Origin: Aggregatibacter sp. 2125159857
GTDB taxonomy: Bacteria > Pseudomonadota > Gammaproteobacteria > Enterobacterales > Pasteurellaceae
Reading direction: 5' to 3'
Assembly: GCF_017798005.1 (NCBI RefSeq)
Contig: NZ_CP072548.1
Location: forward strand, 1,364,001 to 1,428,000
Length of the DNA: 64,000 nucleotides
Part shown: piece after piece, positions 1 to 8,338 of the stretch
How the letters are laid out: every line of letters starts with the position of its first letter
Numbering within the stretch: position 1 is the stretch's first letter
Made by a program: the position numbers and the translations under genes
Notes under the pieces: generated by a model
What the model was told of the DNA's origin: nothing
Seen by the model: only the letters and a program-made list of their open reading frames with translations
Databases searched by the model: none

Positions 1-450
1 ACCGCCGACCAACGGCATCGCACGCTGTTTTAATAAACGACCAGGTTCGGGATAGGCTTTTTCTAACAGTTCAAACAAGTGCCAAGTGTAATCCCCGCAA
101 GGATCCGCAATAGGCGTGGAGGTTGCCAAACGCAAGGATTCATCAAACAAAATATCTAATGTATCGCGGTGTTGATAATGTTCGGTATTTAAGGTGGTAA
201 GAATCAGTTGATTAAAGGCGAGGATTTGCTGGTTATAAATACATTTCGTGGCAGATAGGATGTTGATATTTTGCAAATTAGCACTAATAAAAATATCACA
301 GTATTCATCGGCTTCCAAGCGTTGTCGCAACAACCCCGCCGGTGCTAAATGTAAATGAACCTCCACCGGGTTTTTCTGCTTGAAAATCGTCACGAGCTCA
401 TTTAAAACATGACGAAAACTGCCTGCGCTAAAAATCGTTAAATTCAACAT
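1..450 (-). CDS. Molybdate/tungstate-type ABC substrate-binding protein, ModA-like (3' end off window)
   Basis: The leftward frame starts at an ATG at 450 behind AGGA and stays open for 150 codons to the window edge. The opening residues, LTIFSAGSFRHVLNELV, match the mature start of ModA-type periplasmic oxyanion-binding proteins, which bind molybdate or tungstate for an ABC importer. Further on, DIFISANLQNI and TPIADPCGDY fit the ligand-cleft loops of that family. No signal peptide is visible: the protein begins directly at the mature fold, so the cytosolic form may be real or an upstream exon-like segment may have been lost. The start overlaps the end of the broken ATPase gene upstream, as in the Haemophilus mol region (HI1469-HI1472, from memory). 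The C-terminus is not visible. Confidence 0.7.
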   Translation of the reverse strand, partial: MLNLTIFSAGSFRHVLNELVTIFKQKNPVEVHLHLAPAGLLRQRLEADEYCDIFISANLQNINILSATKCIYNQQILAFNQLILTTLNTEHYQHRDTLDILFDESLRLATSTPIADPCGDYTWHLFELLEKAYPEPGRLLKQRAMPLVGG

Positions 451-806
451 TTTTTGATCCTATAAAAGCCACTTAATACGCTGTCGTACACAGGGACAAA
501 ATGCGTAAGTTCATGGTTTTGATAGTGTGCTTCCTGCACCAACATGGGTAAATGAAATCACTGTGTCAAATTCTCTGCCGTCAACACATCATCAGTTTGA
601 CCAAATAACAGGTTTTGCTTATTCATTAACAAAACTTTACTCGCCACGGCAACCACATGATTCAGTTGATGCGTTGTTAATATGATGACGGTTAATCTAT
701 GTTCTTTCACCCACTGTTGCAATAACGATAACACAGTATTTTGATTCGCTAAATCCAAAGCAGAGGTCGGCTCATCCAATGGCATTAATTTGCATTCGGA
801 AGCCAT
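445..806 (-). pseudogene. molC: Remnant of ABC ATPase gene (MolC-like), 5'-deleted and with an in-frame stop
   Basis: The leftward frame from 806 encodes the C-terminal part of an ABC ATPase of the vitamin B12/iron/molybdate importer type. It has Walker B and D-loop (LDEPTSALD) and the H-loop (TTHQLNH). Walker A and the LSGGQ signature are absent, so about two thirds of the protein is missing at the 5' side. A TGA at 558-560 interrupts the frame. The same frame then stays open for 37 more codons to a TGA at 445-447, with plausible tail sequence (FHLPMLVQEAHYQ), so this stop looks like a nonsense mutation. No start signal lies upstream. I read it as a dead gene beside the ModA-like protein. 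Confidence 0.75.
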
Positions 807-841
807 GGTGTTTTAGTTGAACGATAACATTACTTAAAAAA

Positions 842-872
842 ATAAAGTGGTTGATAGACTAAACCACTTTAT
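842..872 (-). terminator. Rho-independent terminator after usg
   Basis: ATAAAGTGGTT at 842-852 pairs with AACCACTTTAT at 862-872 around a 9-base loop. Read leftward, the hairpin is followed by a run of seven T. It lies about 50 bases past the stop of the usg-like gene. Seen directly. Confidence 0.85.
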
Positions 873-924
873 CACAGGCGAAGAGATTTCAAACGCGCGA
901 AAAAACAACCGCACTTAATTTCAA

Positions 925-1896
925 TCAATACCCTTTTTGATACACCAATTCAGCCAATTTCACGCCTAATAAGGCAATATCAAAGCGTTGTTCGTCTGCC
1001 ACTAGCCAGAATTGAACGCCATTTTCCACTGCTGTAAGCCCGCCGATATGTAACTTGGCGGCTTCCCCGGCTTCTGCTTCGCCGTTGGTTACCGGTGTGA
1101 ATAATTGGGTTTCATTGAAATCCACCAACGCATTGTCTTGCCATGCGCTGATTTGTGATTGCATATCCAACTCATAGTCGGATAACAATGTCACTGTTTG
1201 CGCCATGCCATAAAACACCGGTACTTGCACTTGATGGAAAATCACATTTGATAATTGAGGGAAGATTTTTTCCACTTGCGTCGCCAAATTTACGGCGTGT
1301 TTTGTCAATGGAAACACATCAAAAGCTAAACGTTGCTGTTCTTCGTCAAGCGGAATGCCGTTTAATAACTGCGCCGTTTGACCGGCAAGTTTTGAGACGG
1401 TTTCACTGTTAATATAGGAAGCCGGTAATAATGACGTAACTAACACTTGTGATAGGTTTGCATCACGTGCTAATTGTGATACGGAGAAAATGAATTGGAT
1501 TACTTGCGGATCAGGCAACGAAACAATGTTACGTTGTAGTGAAGTCAGCTGTTCGTTATTAACACTTGGTACGATCACCGGCACATCATTTAACGTGGCG
1601 CATACGCCGTTCAAGTCAATCACCATGCACCCTGCACTCGCGGCTTTGGCAATGTGTGTCGCGTGCGCTAATTCGCCGGCGAAAAAAACGTAATCAAAAT
1701 CCGACCATTCGGTTTCATCTAACGCAATTTGTGCCACGCTTTTATTATTAAAACGAATGCCTTGTTCTTCGGCAAAAGGGAAAAGTTCCACGACGGATAC
1801 CTTTTCAATTTCTAAACAACTCTGCTCTAATGTTTCTGCTAACTTCTCGCATAAATCAAATTCGGCGACGAGGGCGACATTTAATCTTGTACTCAT
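925..1896 (-). CDS. usg: USG-1 family protein, aspartate-semialdehyde dehydrogenase paralogue without the catalytic cysteine
   Basis: The 323-residue protein has the fold of aspartate-semialdehyde dehydrogenase: an N-terminal Rossmann half (LNVALVAEFDLCEKLAE), a central YVFFAGELAHA-type strand, and a C-terminal substrate domain. Where the enzyme carries its N-C-T nucleophile this protein has SLPDPQ, so the reaction is not expected. It matches the Usg family of unknown role. GGAG precedes the ATG at 1896 by a good distance. In E. coli usg is in an operon with truA, accD and folC. Here those genes are scattered at 9-11 kb and 53 kb, and usg stands alone with its own terminator. Confidence 0.85.
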   Translation of the reverse strand: MSTRLNVALVAEFDLCEKLAETLEQSCLEIEKVSVVELFPFAEEQGIRFNNKSVAQIALDETEWSDFDYVFFAGELAHATHIAKAASAGCMVIDLNGVCATLNDVPVIVPSVNNEQLTSLQRNIVSLPDPQVIQFIFSVSQLARDANLSQVLVTSLLPASYINSETVSKLAGQTAQLLNGIPLDEEQQRLAFDVFPLTKHAVNLATQVEKIFPQLSNVIFHQVQVPVFYGMAQTVTLLSDYELDMQSQISAWQDNALVDFNETQLFTPVTNGEAEAGEAAKLHIGGLTAVENGVQFWLVADEQRFDIALLGVKLAELVYQKGY

Positions 1897-1955
1897 TTTT
1901 CTCTCCGCAGTAAAATAAAAGGCTACATTCTACTGAATTATAACAAGGAAATACA

Positions 1956-2435
1956 ATGACGCCGGCAATTGACTTACTGAAAAAGCACAACGTTCCTTTT
2001 ACCCTACATCACTACGATCACGATCCTGACAATACCCATTTTGGCGATGAGGCCGCCGAAAAACTTGGTATTAACCCAGACCAATCCTTCAAAACCTTAC
2101 TGGTTGCCGAAAACGGTGATCAGAAAAAACTGGCTTGTTTCGTGTTGCCGACCAGCCATATGTTAAGCTTAAAAAAAGCCGCCAAAGCCTTAGGCGTGAA
2201 AAAAGTCGATATGGCAGACAAAGATGCCGCCCAGAAAAGCACGGGTTACTTGGTAGGCGGCATCAGCCCATTAGGGCAAAAGAAACGCGTCGCCACCGTG
2301 ATTGAACAATCCGCCCTCAATTTTGACACAATTTTTGTCTCCGGCGGCAAACGCGGATTAAGCGTAGAACTCGCCCCACAAGATTTGGCAAAAATAGTCA
2401 ATGCACCGTTTCTTGACATTCTGGATGAAAAATAA
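1956..2435 (+). CDS. ybaK: Cys-tRNA(Pro)/Cys-tRNA(Cys) deacylase YbaK
   Basis: This is a 159-residue single-domain YbaK protein, the length of H. influenzae HI1434. YbaK hydrolyses cysteine mischarged onto tRNA(Pro) by prolyl-tRNA synthetase. Diagnostic stretches are [21 protein letters not shown], the catalytic-lysine region [24 protein letters not shown], and [15 protein letters not shown] near the C-terminus. AAGGA lies ahead of the ATG. It is transcribed divergently from usg across a 59-base gap, so the two promoters must be very close. Confidence 0.95.
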   Translation: MTPAIDLLKKHNVPFTLHHYDHDPDNTHFGDEAAEKLGINPDQSFKTLLVAENGDQKKLACFVLPTSHMLSLKKAAKALGVKKVDMADKDAAQKSTGYLVGGISPLGQKKRVATVIEQSALNFDTIFVSGGKRGLSVELAPQDLAKIVNAPFLDILDEK

Positions 2436-2458
2436 AGTGCGGTCATTTTTTATAGAAC

Positions 2459-2657
2459 CGTAGCGTGCAACTTGTTGCACGAAATGAATAACGTGCTTGA
2501 CGGTTGATAATACGTTGATTGAAAAAATACCTCCCAAAATCACCGCACTTTATTTCGTTCCGTGATTGATTCTGTCGTGCATCAAGATGCACGCTACGAG
2601 CGAAATCGTGAATTGCGCATCGAGGTTAATCATTCGTGCAACAAGTTGCACGCTACG
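2459..2657. repeat. Three REP-like palindromes (one forward, two reverse)
   Basis: The unit is a GTAG foot followed by a hairpin centred on GTGCAACTTGTTGCAC. Copies lie at 2459-2483 (+), 2575-2598 (-, with the variant GTGCATCAAGATGCAC) and 2633-2657 (-). The same unit recurs near 15.5, 20.6 and 39.6 kb. They fill the 474-base gap between ybaK and cra. Otherwise that gap holds several USS copies (about 2435, 2542 and 2792) and the cra promoter area. I see no reading frame there. A GTAG foot plus hairpin is the hallmark of REP sequences recognised by RAYT transposases. Confidence 0.8.
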
Positions 2658-2909
2658 GGGTAAATAAAGTGCGATCATTTTTTATAAAATTTTAAATGAC
2701 CGATACGCTTTAAGACTGGCATTTTCCGTGATTCACACATAATTCTTGAGTTTTTTATCGGTTTTTCTGTCAAAAGGTGCAAAAATGAACCGCACTTTAT
2801 ACAGCACTTCTAAAACTGTGATGGATGTCTGTTTTTTACATGCGCTAAAAGCGTAAACTCTACCTTACCCTATCAAATTCTCTATTTCTGACATTTATAA
2901 GGAGTTAAT

Positions 2910-3896
2910 GTGAAATTAGATGAAATTGCCAAACTTGCCGGTGTCTCTTGCACAACGGTGAGCTATGTTGTAAACGGAAAAGCCAAGCAATACCGTGTGA
3001 GTGATGGCACTATCAAAAAAGTGGAAGCCTTAATTAAACAGTATGATTTTAAACCCAATGCAATGGCCGCCAGCCTGCGTGTAGGCAAAAGTAAAACCAT
3101 CGGTTTAATTATTCCGGATTTTGAGAATATCAGTTATGCCAAAATTGCTAACAATTTAGAAAATCATTTAAGAGAAATCGGCTATCAATTACTGATATCT
3201 TGCTCTAACGATAAAGTTAAAAATGAAGAAGACTGCGTAAAACACTTGTTACAACGCCAAATTGATGCCTTGGTGGTCTCTTCCGCATTACCTTACAACA
3301 CAGATTTTTACCAGCACACCAACATTCCGGTGATCGGTTTTGATCGCCAAATTCTATCGCCCAATGTCGTGAATCTTTTAACGGACGATGAAGGCGATGC
3401 CTATCGGTTAAGCCATGAGCTATTCAAGCAAGCCAAACAACAACGCATTCTATTTTTTGGCGCATTACCTGAATTGCCCATCAGCCAAGCCCGCGAAAAA
3501 GGCTTTCGTCAGGCGTTAGACGGGAAAAACATTAACACAACCTATTTGTACACGGATAACTTCCATAAAAACCATGCGGCCACCGCATTTTCTCGTTGGT
3601 TAGATCAAAATGAATTACCAACCTCGATTTTTACTACCTCTTTTACGCTGTTAGAAGGTGTGTTATTGGTGTTATTACAGCGACAAGGTCATATTCCGTC
3701 TCAACTCATGATTGCGACCTTTGGGCATTTTGAAATGTTGGAATTATTGGAAAATGCCGTGATTTGCAGTGTGCAAGATTACGACAAAATATCGCGATCA
3801 TTGTTAAATCTTGCGCTGAATGCGCTCTCGAAAAAACATAAAAACACGGTGAACACAACGCCTTTAATGCGGAAAATCATTAAGTATCACTGTTGA
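2910..3896 (+). CDS. cra: Catabolite repressor/activator Cra (FruR), LacI family
   Basis: The 328-residue LacI-type regulator starts MKLDEIAKLAGVSCTTVSYVVNG and then has KAKQYRVSD, the signature of the Cra/FruR DNA-binding head. The hinge (PNAMAASLRVGKSKTIGLI) and a periplasmic-binding-protein core follow. Cra senses fructose-1-phosphate and controls carbon flux genes. The start is GTG at 2910 behind AAGGAG (2899-2904); an ATG two bases upstream is in another frame and stops at once. No fruBKA operon is in the window. Its last 17 bases overlap the end of sanA on the other strand. Confidence 0.88.
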   Translation: MKLDEIAKLAGVSCTTVSYVVNGKAKQYRVSDGTIKKVEALIKQYDFKPNAMAASLRVGKSKTIGLIIPDFENISYAKIANNLENHLREIGYQLLISCSNDKVKNEEDCVKHLLQRQIDALVVSSALPYNTDFYQHTNIPVIGFDRQILSPNVVNLLTDDEGDAYRLSHELFKQAKQQRILFFGALPELPISQAREKGFRQALDGKNINTTYLYTDNFHKNHAATAFSRWLDQNELPTSIFTTSFTLLEGVLLVLLQRQGHIPSQLMIATFGHFEMLELLENAVICSVQDYDKISRSLLNLALNALSKKHKNTVNTTPLMRKIIKYHC

Positions 3897-4593
3897 TACT
3901 AGGAATACTAAGTGGTGGGGGAAGCGGTTCCGGTTCTCCCAAAAAGTGCGGTTCTTTTTCGATGAGAATATCCCAAACCGCCTGTAGGCGTGCAAAAAAC
4001 TCTCTGATTCTCACCCAAGAAGACACTTGCGGATAATCGGCGGCAAAACAAATGGCGTCGATCTTGTGGAATTTTGCAATAAACAAGGCACGCTCACAAT
4101 GGAACTTCTGCGAAATAATGGTAAAAGAATGCGCCTGAAAGACTTGATCGGCGCGAACGACCGAATCCAATGTACGAAATCCGGCGAAATCTAAATAAAT
4201 AAATTCCGGCGGCACGCCCATTCTTTTCAGATCTTTAAGCATCGTTCGTGGCTCATTATATTGACGCGTGCGATTGTCTCCGCTTAACAATAAATAATCC
4301 ACTTTTCTCGCTTCAAATAGACGTTGCGCCGCCAACAAGCGATTATGATAAAACAGATTCAATGCGTTATTGGCAAAGTATTTTGATGTGCCAAGCACTA
4401 AGCCGTAAGGACGATTTGGGATTTTGGCAATATCGTAATAAATGTTCTCCCGAACATAATAACCAATCATGGCATCTACGATAATCAATAAAAAAACAGA
4501 AAACGCCACAAATCCACTCAAATAGCGCACGATTCGCTTAATGTGCAATCTGTCAAACAGGTTTTGTAACGTTTCTTTTAAAGCCAATTTCAT
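3880..4593 (-). CDS. sanA: SanA-type DUF218 envelope protein
   Basis: The 237-residue protein has one N-terminal membrane segment (about residues 22-45) and a DUF218/YdcF domain outside it. Visible motifs are PYGLVLGTSKY, LLLSGDNRTRQYNEP, FAGFRTLDSVVRA and the fold-closing ISQKFHCERA. These match SanA, which in E. coli affects vancomycin exclusion at high temperature; the biochemical role is unknown. A proline- and glutamate-rich tail ends the protein. It converges on cra with a 17-base overlap. A second DUF218 protein (ElyC-like) is at 45 kb. Confidence 0.85.
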   Translation of the reverse strand: MKLALKETLQNLFDRLHIKRIVRYLSGFVAFSVFLLIIVDAMIGYYVRENIYYDIAKIPNRPYGLVLGTSKYFANNALNLFYHNRLLAAQRLFEARKVDYLLLSGDNRTRQYNEPRTMLKDLKRMGVPPEFIYLDFAGFRTLDSVVRADQVFQAHSFTIISQKFHCERALFIAKFHKIDAICFAADYPQVSSWVRIREFFARLQAVWDILIEKEPHFLGEPEPLPPPLSIPSINSDT

Positions 4594-4672
4594 TGATGTG
4601 ATTCAGATAAAAATGATTATTAACAAAATAATCAAAACAACACGGAAATTCAAGCGTAATCTTTGTTTCTAC

Positions 4673-4704
4673 AGACTTCAAAACTTCTAGATGTTTAGAT
4701 GGCT
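4673..4704 (+). promoter_or_regulatory. MetJ operator: four tandem met boxes upstream of metX
   Basis: Four contiguous 8-mers read AGACTTCA, AAACTTCT, AGATGTTT and AGATGGCT. Each matches the met-box consensus AGACGTCT at 6 of 8 positions and all are in exact 8-base register. The flanking 8-mers do not match. MetJ with S-adenosylmethionine binds tandem met boxes and represses methionine genes. The array ends 9 bases before a TTGACA element, so bound MetJ would block the promoter. Confidence 0.85.
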
Positions 4705-4712
4705 AAATTTCC

Positions 4713-4741
4713 TTGACAAGCGCTAAGGCAAGCGGTAGTTT
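4713..4741 (+). promoter_or_regulatory. Sigma-70 promoter of metX
   Basis: TTGACA at 4713-4718 and TAGTTT at 4736-4741 are separated by 17 bases. Transcription would begin near 4748. This is downstream of the first in-frame ATG (4742) and supports a later start codon for metX. Confidence 0.65.
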
Positions 4742-4774
4742 ATGCGCCTATTCTTGATAACCCAAATGCCAGCA

Positions 4775-5869
4775 ATGACAATTAAAACAACAACGCTTTT
4801 TACCCAGCAACCCTTAGATCTCCTTTTAGGTGGCCAACTTGATCATATTGATGTCGCCTACCAAACCTATGGTGAGCTCAATGCGGAGAAAAGCAATGCG
4901 GTATTGATTTGTCATGCATTAACCGGTGATGCCGAACCCTATTTTGCGAAAGAGCAACATCAAGAAGGCTGGTGGCAAAATTTTATGGGCGATGGTTTGG
5001 CATTAGACACCTCCCGTTATTTCTTTATTTGTTCGAATGTTCTCGGCGGCTGCAAAGGCACTACCGGTCCGGCTTCGCTTAATCCAAAAACCAACCGTCC
5101 TTATGGCAGTCAATTTCCTTCTGTGATGGTGCAAGATTTAATCAAAGTGCAAAAAGCCTTGCTGGATACCCTCGAAATCCCACATTTACACGCCATTATT
5201 GGTGGCTCTTTCGGTGGTATACAAGCCACTCAATGGGCGATTGATTACCCGGATTTTGTCTCTAATGTGGTCAATCTTTGCTCTTCCCTTTCTTTCAGCG
5301 CAGAAGCCATCGGATTTAATCATGTCATGCGACAAGCTGTCATTAATGATCCGCATTTCAACAATGGCGATTATTACGATGGCGAAAAACCAGATAAAGG
5401 GCTCGCCATTGCGCGTATGCTGGGTATGCTCACTTATCGCACCGACATACAACTAAATAAAGCCTTTGGGCGTGCCACCAAAGCGGAGGGGAATTTACAG
5501 GGCGATTATTTCCAAGTGGAATCCTATTTAAGTTATCAAGGGCAGAAATTTCTTGCCCGATTCGATGCCAATAGCTATTTGCATTTATTGCGCGCGTTAG
5601 ATTTATACGATCCCAGCATCGGGTATGCCGATTTGAAAACGGCACTTTCTCGAATCAAAGCCGCTTACACCCTCGTTGCGGTAGAAAACGATCAACTTTT
5701 TAAGCTGCCGGAATTGCGTAAAAGTAAGCAATTATTAGAACAAAGTGGGGTGCGCTTGACGTATCATGAATTTGCCTCCGATTACGGGCATGATGCGTTT
5801 TTGGTAGACTACGCATTTTTTGAAAAGAAAATTCGCGACGGATTGGCTGGCGACGCCTTAAATACATAA
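4775..5869 (+). CDS. metX: Homoserine O-acetyltransferase MetX
   Basis: This alpha/beta hydrolase transfers acetyl from acetyl-CoA to L-homoserine, the entry step of methionine synthesis. The nucleophile is Ser145 in GGSFGG. The family blocks [25 protein letters not shown] and the C-terminal [11 protein letters not shown], with the catalytic His, are all present. I place the start at 4775 ([11 protein letters not shown]), which gives 364 residues and aligns with the H. influenzae protein. Earlier ATGs at 4742 and 4766 lie upstream of, or very near, the inferred transcription start. The MetJ operator shows methionine repression. Confidence 0.95.
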   Translation: MTIKTTTLFTQQPLDLLLGGQLDHIDVAYQTYGELNAEKSNAVLICHALTGDAEPYFAKEQHQEGWWQNFMGDGLALDTSRYFFICSNVLGGCKGTTGPASLNPKTNRPYGSQFPSVMVQDLIKVQKALLDTLEIPHLHAIIGGSFGGIQATQWAIDYPDFVSNVVNLCSSLSFSAEAIGFNHVMRQAVINDPHFNNGDYYDGEKPDKGLAIARMLGMLTYRTDIQLNKAFGRATKAEGNLQGDYFQVESYLSYQGQKFLARFDANSYLHLLRALDLYDPSIGYADLKTALSRIKAAYTLVAVENDQLFKLPELRKSKQLLEQSGVRLTYHEFASDYGHDAFLVDYAFFEKKIRDGLAGDALNT

Positions 5870-5874
5870 AAAAC

Positions 5875-5930
5875 AAACCGCACTTTAAGATGAAATCCGC
5901 TGAATTCCTCTTAAAGTGCGGTTTATTTTT
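5875..5930. terminator. USS inverted pair acting as bidirectional terminator (metX / ynhF-like)
   Basis: AAACCGCACTTTAAGA at 5875-5890 is complementary to TCTTAAAGTGCGGTTT at 5909-5924, followed by ATTTTT. Both arms carry a USS core. It lies 6 bases after metX and ahead of the stop of the leftward small gene, so it can serve both. Confidence 0.85.
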
Positions 5931-5943
5931 CGTGATTTTCTGT

Positions 5944-6024
5944 CTAAAAAATTGATGTGGCCAAAATCACAACAACACTTAAAGACAACACAACCATCAT
6001 CATGGCATAACCAAAAGTACCCAT
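5944..6024 (-). CDS. Small membrane protein, YnhF-like (26 residues)
   Basis: The leftward ATG at 6024 is preceded by GAGGT at proper spacing and gives MGTFGYAMMMVVLSLSVVVI plus six residues, ending at TAG (5944-5946). About 18 residues form one hydrophobic helix. It is transcribed divergently from purR. In E. coli the 29-residue membrane peptide YnhF occupies the same place beside purR. The residues themselves are only weakly alike, so the family name rests on size, topology and synteny. The downstream USS pair would terminate it. Confidence 0.6.
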   Translation of the reverse strand: MGTFGYAMMMVVLSLSVVVILATSIF

Positions 6025-6202
6025 TTTTAACCTCGTTAATCATTGATCTAGTATGAAACTTGCCACATTTTAACAAAAAATTTACGCAAAACGCCAGCCT
6101 AATCTGAAAAAGTGTGACAAAGTACAAAATTTTGCCTTTCCGCCCTTAACCAATCCCCCTTCCCTCTTTATAATAGCTCAAATTTTTTTTACGGAGCAAA
6201 TT

Positions 6203-7204
6203 ATGGCAACGATCAAAGATGTCGCCAAAATGGCCGGCGTTTCCACCACCACCGTCTCGCACGTGATCAACAAAACTCGCTTTGTTGCAGAGGATACCGA
6301 GAAATTAGTCTTACAAGCCATTAAAGATCTCAATTATTCGCCAAGCGCGGTGGCGCGTAGCCTAAAAATTAATACCACGAAATCCATCGGGATGATTGTT
6401 ACCACCAGCGAAACGCCTTATTTTGCGGAAATTATTCACGCCGTAGAAGAACATTGCTACCGCCAAGGGTATTCGCTCTTTCTGTGCAACACGCAAAATA
6501 ACGCAGAAAAAATCCGCAATCATTTGGATATGCTTGCTCAAAAACGAGTGGATGGCATTTTAGTGATGTGTTCGGAGTATTTGCCGGATTCCTTGAATAT
6601 ATTAACTAACTTTGAAACCATTCCAATGGTTGTCATGGATTGGGGCCCGAATGTTGATACGGATATCATTCAAGACAACAGTTTTAATGGCGGTTATTTA
6701 GCCACTCAACATCTTATTGAAAATGGTCATAAACACATTGGGATTATTGCCGGTGAACTCTCCAAAACCACAGCAAAAACCCGTTACGAAGGCTTTGTGC
6801 ACGCCATGCAAGAAGCCGGATTAACCATCAACCCCAATTGGGTGATGGAAGGTTTTTTTGAACCGGAAGACGGCTATGAATGCATGAACAAAATTTTACG
6901 GCAAGACACCTTGCCAACAGCCGTATTTTGTTGCAATGACGTGATGGCATTAGGCGCAATTTCCGCTATTGGCGAAAAAGGCTTGCGTGTGCCGGATGAT
7001 ATTTCAATCATTGGCTATGATAATATTCACGCCTCCCGTTTTTATGCACCACCGCTCACAACGATTCACCAATCCAAATCCCGCTTAGGCGTTCAGGCGG
7101 TCAATTTGTTATTTGAACGCATTAACCACAAATCTGAACAGAGGGAAACGATTGAAATCCACCCCGAACTGGTCGTTCGCAAATCAGTGAAAAAAATCTC
7201 GTAA
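6203..7204 (+). CDS. purR: Purine repressor PurR, LacI family
   Basis: The 333-residue protein begins [20 protein letters not shown], the PurR helix-turn-helix, with the hinge [18 protein letters not shown]. The effector domain carries PurR-like ligand residues (GWG-type MDWGPN, and [10 protein letters not shown]). PurR with hypoxanthine or guanine represses purine synthesis and salvage. A TATAAT lies about 30 bases upstream and a GGAG-type ribosome site (ACGGAG) precedes the ATG. I found no convincing PurR box in front of it. epmC follows after 18 bases and may be co-transcribed. Confidence 0.93.
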   Translation: MATIKDVAKMAGVSTTTVSHVINKTRFVAEDTEKLVLQAIKDLNYSPSAVARSLKINTTKSIGMIVTTSETPYFAEIIHAVEEHCYRQGYSLFLCNTQNNAEKIRNHLDMLAQKRVDGILVMCSEYLPDSLNILTNFETIPMVVMDWGPNVDTDIIQDNSFNGGYLATQHLIENGHKHIGIIAGELSKTTAKTRYEGFVHAMQEAGLTINPNWVMEGFFEPEDGYECMNKILRQDTLPTAVFCCNDVMALGAISAIGEKGLRVPDDISIIGYDNIHASRFYAPPLTTIHQSKSRLGVQAVNLLFERINHKSEQRETIEIHPELVVRKSVKKIS

Positions 7205-7222
7205 AGCTTTTGGGAGACAGGC

Positions 7223-7759
7223 ATGGAACATGACATTAACGATTTAATCGCGATTTTTAATCAATGTTTTGAACAAGAATACAACACGAAATTGGTTAAA
7301 GGTGGCGATGAACCCTTATATGTGCCGGCAAATGACACTTGCCCCTATAATGCCATCTATTTTGCTCGCGGTTTTTATAGTAGCGGACTACACGAAATTG
7401 CTCATTGGTTAGTCGCCGGAAAAGAACGCCGCAAATTGGAGGATTTTGGCTATTGGTACGAACCCGATGGCAGAACGGAAGAACAGCAACGATTATTTGA
7501 GCAGGTTGAAGTCAAACCACAAGCCTTAGAATGGATTCTTGCTACCGCGGCAAATTTTCGTTATTTTGCAAGCTCGGATAATCTCAATGGTCAGCCCGGC
7601 GACACCCAACCGTTTAAACTCGCCGTTTATCGACAAGTGCAACATTATGCCTCAGCAGGCTTACCGAAACGTGCCGAAACACTCCGTCAGGCGCTGGCGA
7701 AATTCTATGGTACGGAAGATACCATTGACCTAGCCAAATTTGATGTCACCAAAATCTAA
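7223..7759 (+). CDS. epmC: Elongation factor P hydroxylase EpmC (YfcM)
   Basis: The 178-residue protein matches YfcM/EpmC, which hydroxylates the beta-lysylated lysine of elongation factor P. The likely metal site is the HEIAHW motif (about residue 58), within GFYSSGLHEIAHWLVAGKER. Other family blocks are FGYWYEPDGRTEEQQ, VEVKPQALEW and FKLAVYRQVQ. GGGAG lies ahead of the ATG. It follows purR closely on the same strand. Confidence 0.9.
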   Translation: MEHDINDLIAIFNQCFEQEYNTKLVKGGDEPLYVPANDTCPYNAIYFARGFYSSGLHEIAHWLVAGKERRKLEDFGYWYEPDGRTEEQQRLFEQVEVKPQALEWILATAANFRYFASSDNLNGQPGDTQPFKLAVYRQVQHYASAGLPKRAETLRQALAKFYGTEDTIDLAKFDVTKI

Positions 7760-7783
7760 CTCAGTGATTCTCTCTCATTTTTA

Positions 7784-7838
7784 ACCGCACTTTTACGTAT
7801 TCTTTCTTTTCTGAAGCCTAAAAGTGCGGTGTTTTTTT
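7784..7838. terminator. USS-pair terminator between epmC and the DNA-mimic gene
   Basis: ACCGCACTTTT at 7784-7794 pairs with AAAAGTGCGGT at 7820-7830, followed by T8. The genes on both sides converge on it. Confidence 0.85.
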
Positions 7839-7841
7839 CCA

Positions 7842-8150
7842 TTATTCTTTCCAGATAATATGATACTGGCGATCCTTTTCTTCATGAGAAATCAGGAATT
7901 TGGCAAAAACGTCATCCATCACATCTTGCTCATTCACCAACCCAATCCACACTTCCGCATAAGCCTCAGGATCAATTAAAACCCCGATTTCCTCTTCCCA
8001 ATTATCTGCCGTTTCAACAAATTCAACCGCACCTCGCTCTTCAAATTGAAGGTTAAACAACAGAATATCTGCCGGAGAAAGATTCTCTGGTGCCATTTCA
8101 AGGAAAATATCGTAAGCCATGTCAATGGCCATATCAGGATCAAGTTTCAT
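7842..8150 (-). CDS. DUF440 double-stranded-DNA-mimic protein (HI1450/YciU-like)
   Basis: This is a 102-residue, highly acidic protein ([20 protein letters not shown], then [19 protein letters not shown]). It is near-identical in pattern to H. influenzae HI1450. That protein's structure resembles the uracil-DNA-glycosylase inhibitor Ugi, and it has been reported to bind HU. The family is thought to imitate DNA charge and bind DNA-binding proteins. AGGA precedes the ATG at 8150. It stands alone between two USS-rich gaps. The cellular target here is unknown. Confidence 0.88.
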   Translation of the reverse strand: MKLDPDMAIDMAYDIFLEMAPENLSPADILLFNLQFEERGAVEFVETADNWEEEIGVLIDPEAYAEVWIGLVNEQDVMDDVFAKFLISHEEKDRQYHIIWKE

Positions 8151-8278
8151 TCGTTCAGTCCTATTTCAGTTTCATTAATAAAATTGAGGGGAATCATAGC
8201 ATATTCTGCCCCAAGACCGGTCGTTTTCTTAATTTCTCACACCAAGTGCGGTGTGTTTTAAGATCGTTTTAATTCATT

Positions 8279-8307
8279 TATACAAACCTTAAGGCTTCGT
8301 ATATAAT
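8279..8307 (+). promoter_or_regulatory. Probable ttcA promoter
   Basis: A perfect TATAAT at 8302-8307 overlaps the first in-frame ATG (8306), so that ATG cannot be the start. The -35 region near 8279-8284 is weak. The next ATG, 33 bases on, is then the likely start. Confidence 0.55.
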
Positions 8308-8338
8308 GAGCCGCTTTCCAGATAACCGAATAAACACA

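Noticed and set aside
2459..2657. CRISPR array from the regularly seen palindromes
   Set aside because: Units are few, inverted as well as direct, and unevenly spaced; they match REP structure and no cas gene is present.
6060..6200. PurR box in front of purR (ACGCAAAACGCC near 6084)
   Set aside because: Only one half resembles the PurR consensus and the palindrome partner is missing.
8306..8338. Longer TtcA starting at the ATG at 8306
   Set aside because: That ATG lies inside the TATAAT box, so it would not be in the mRNA.
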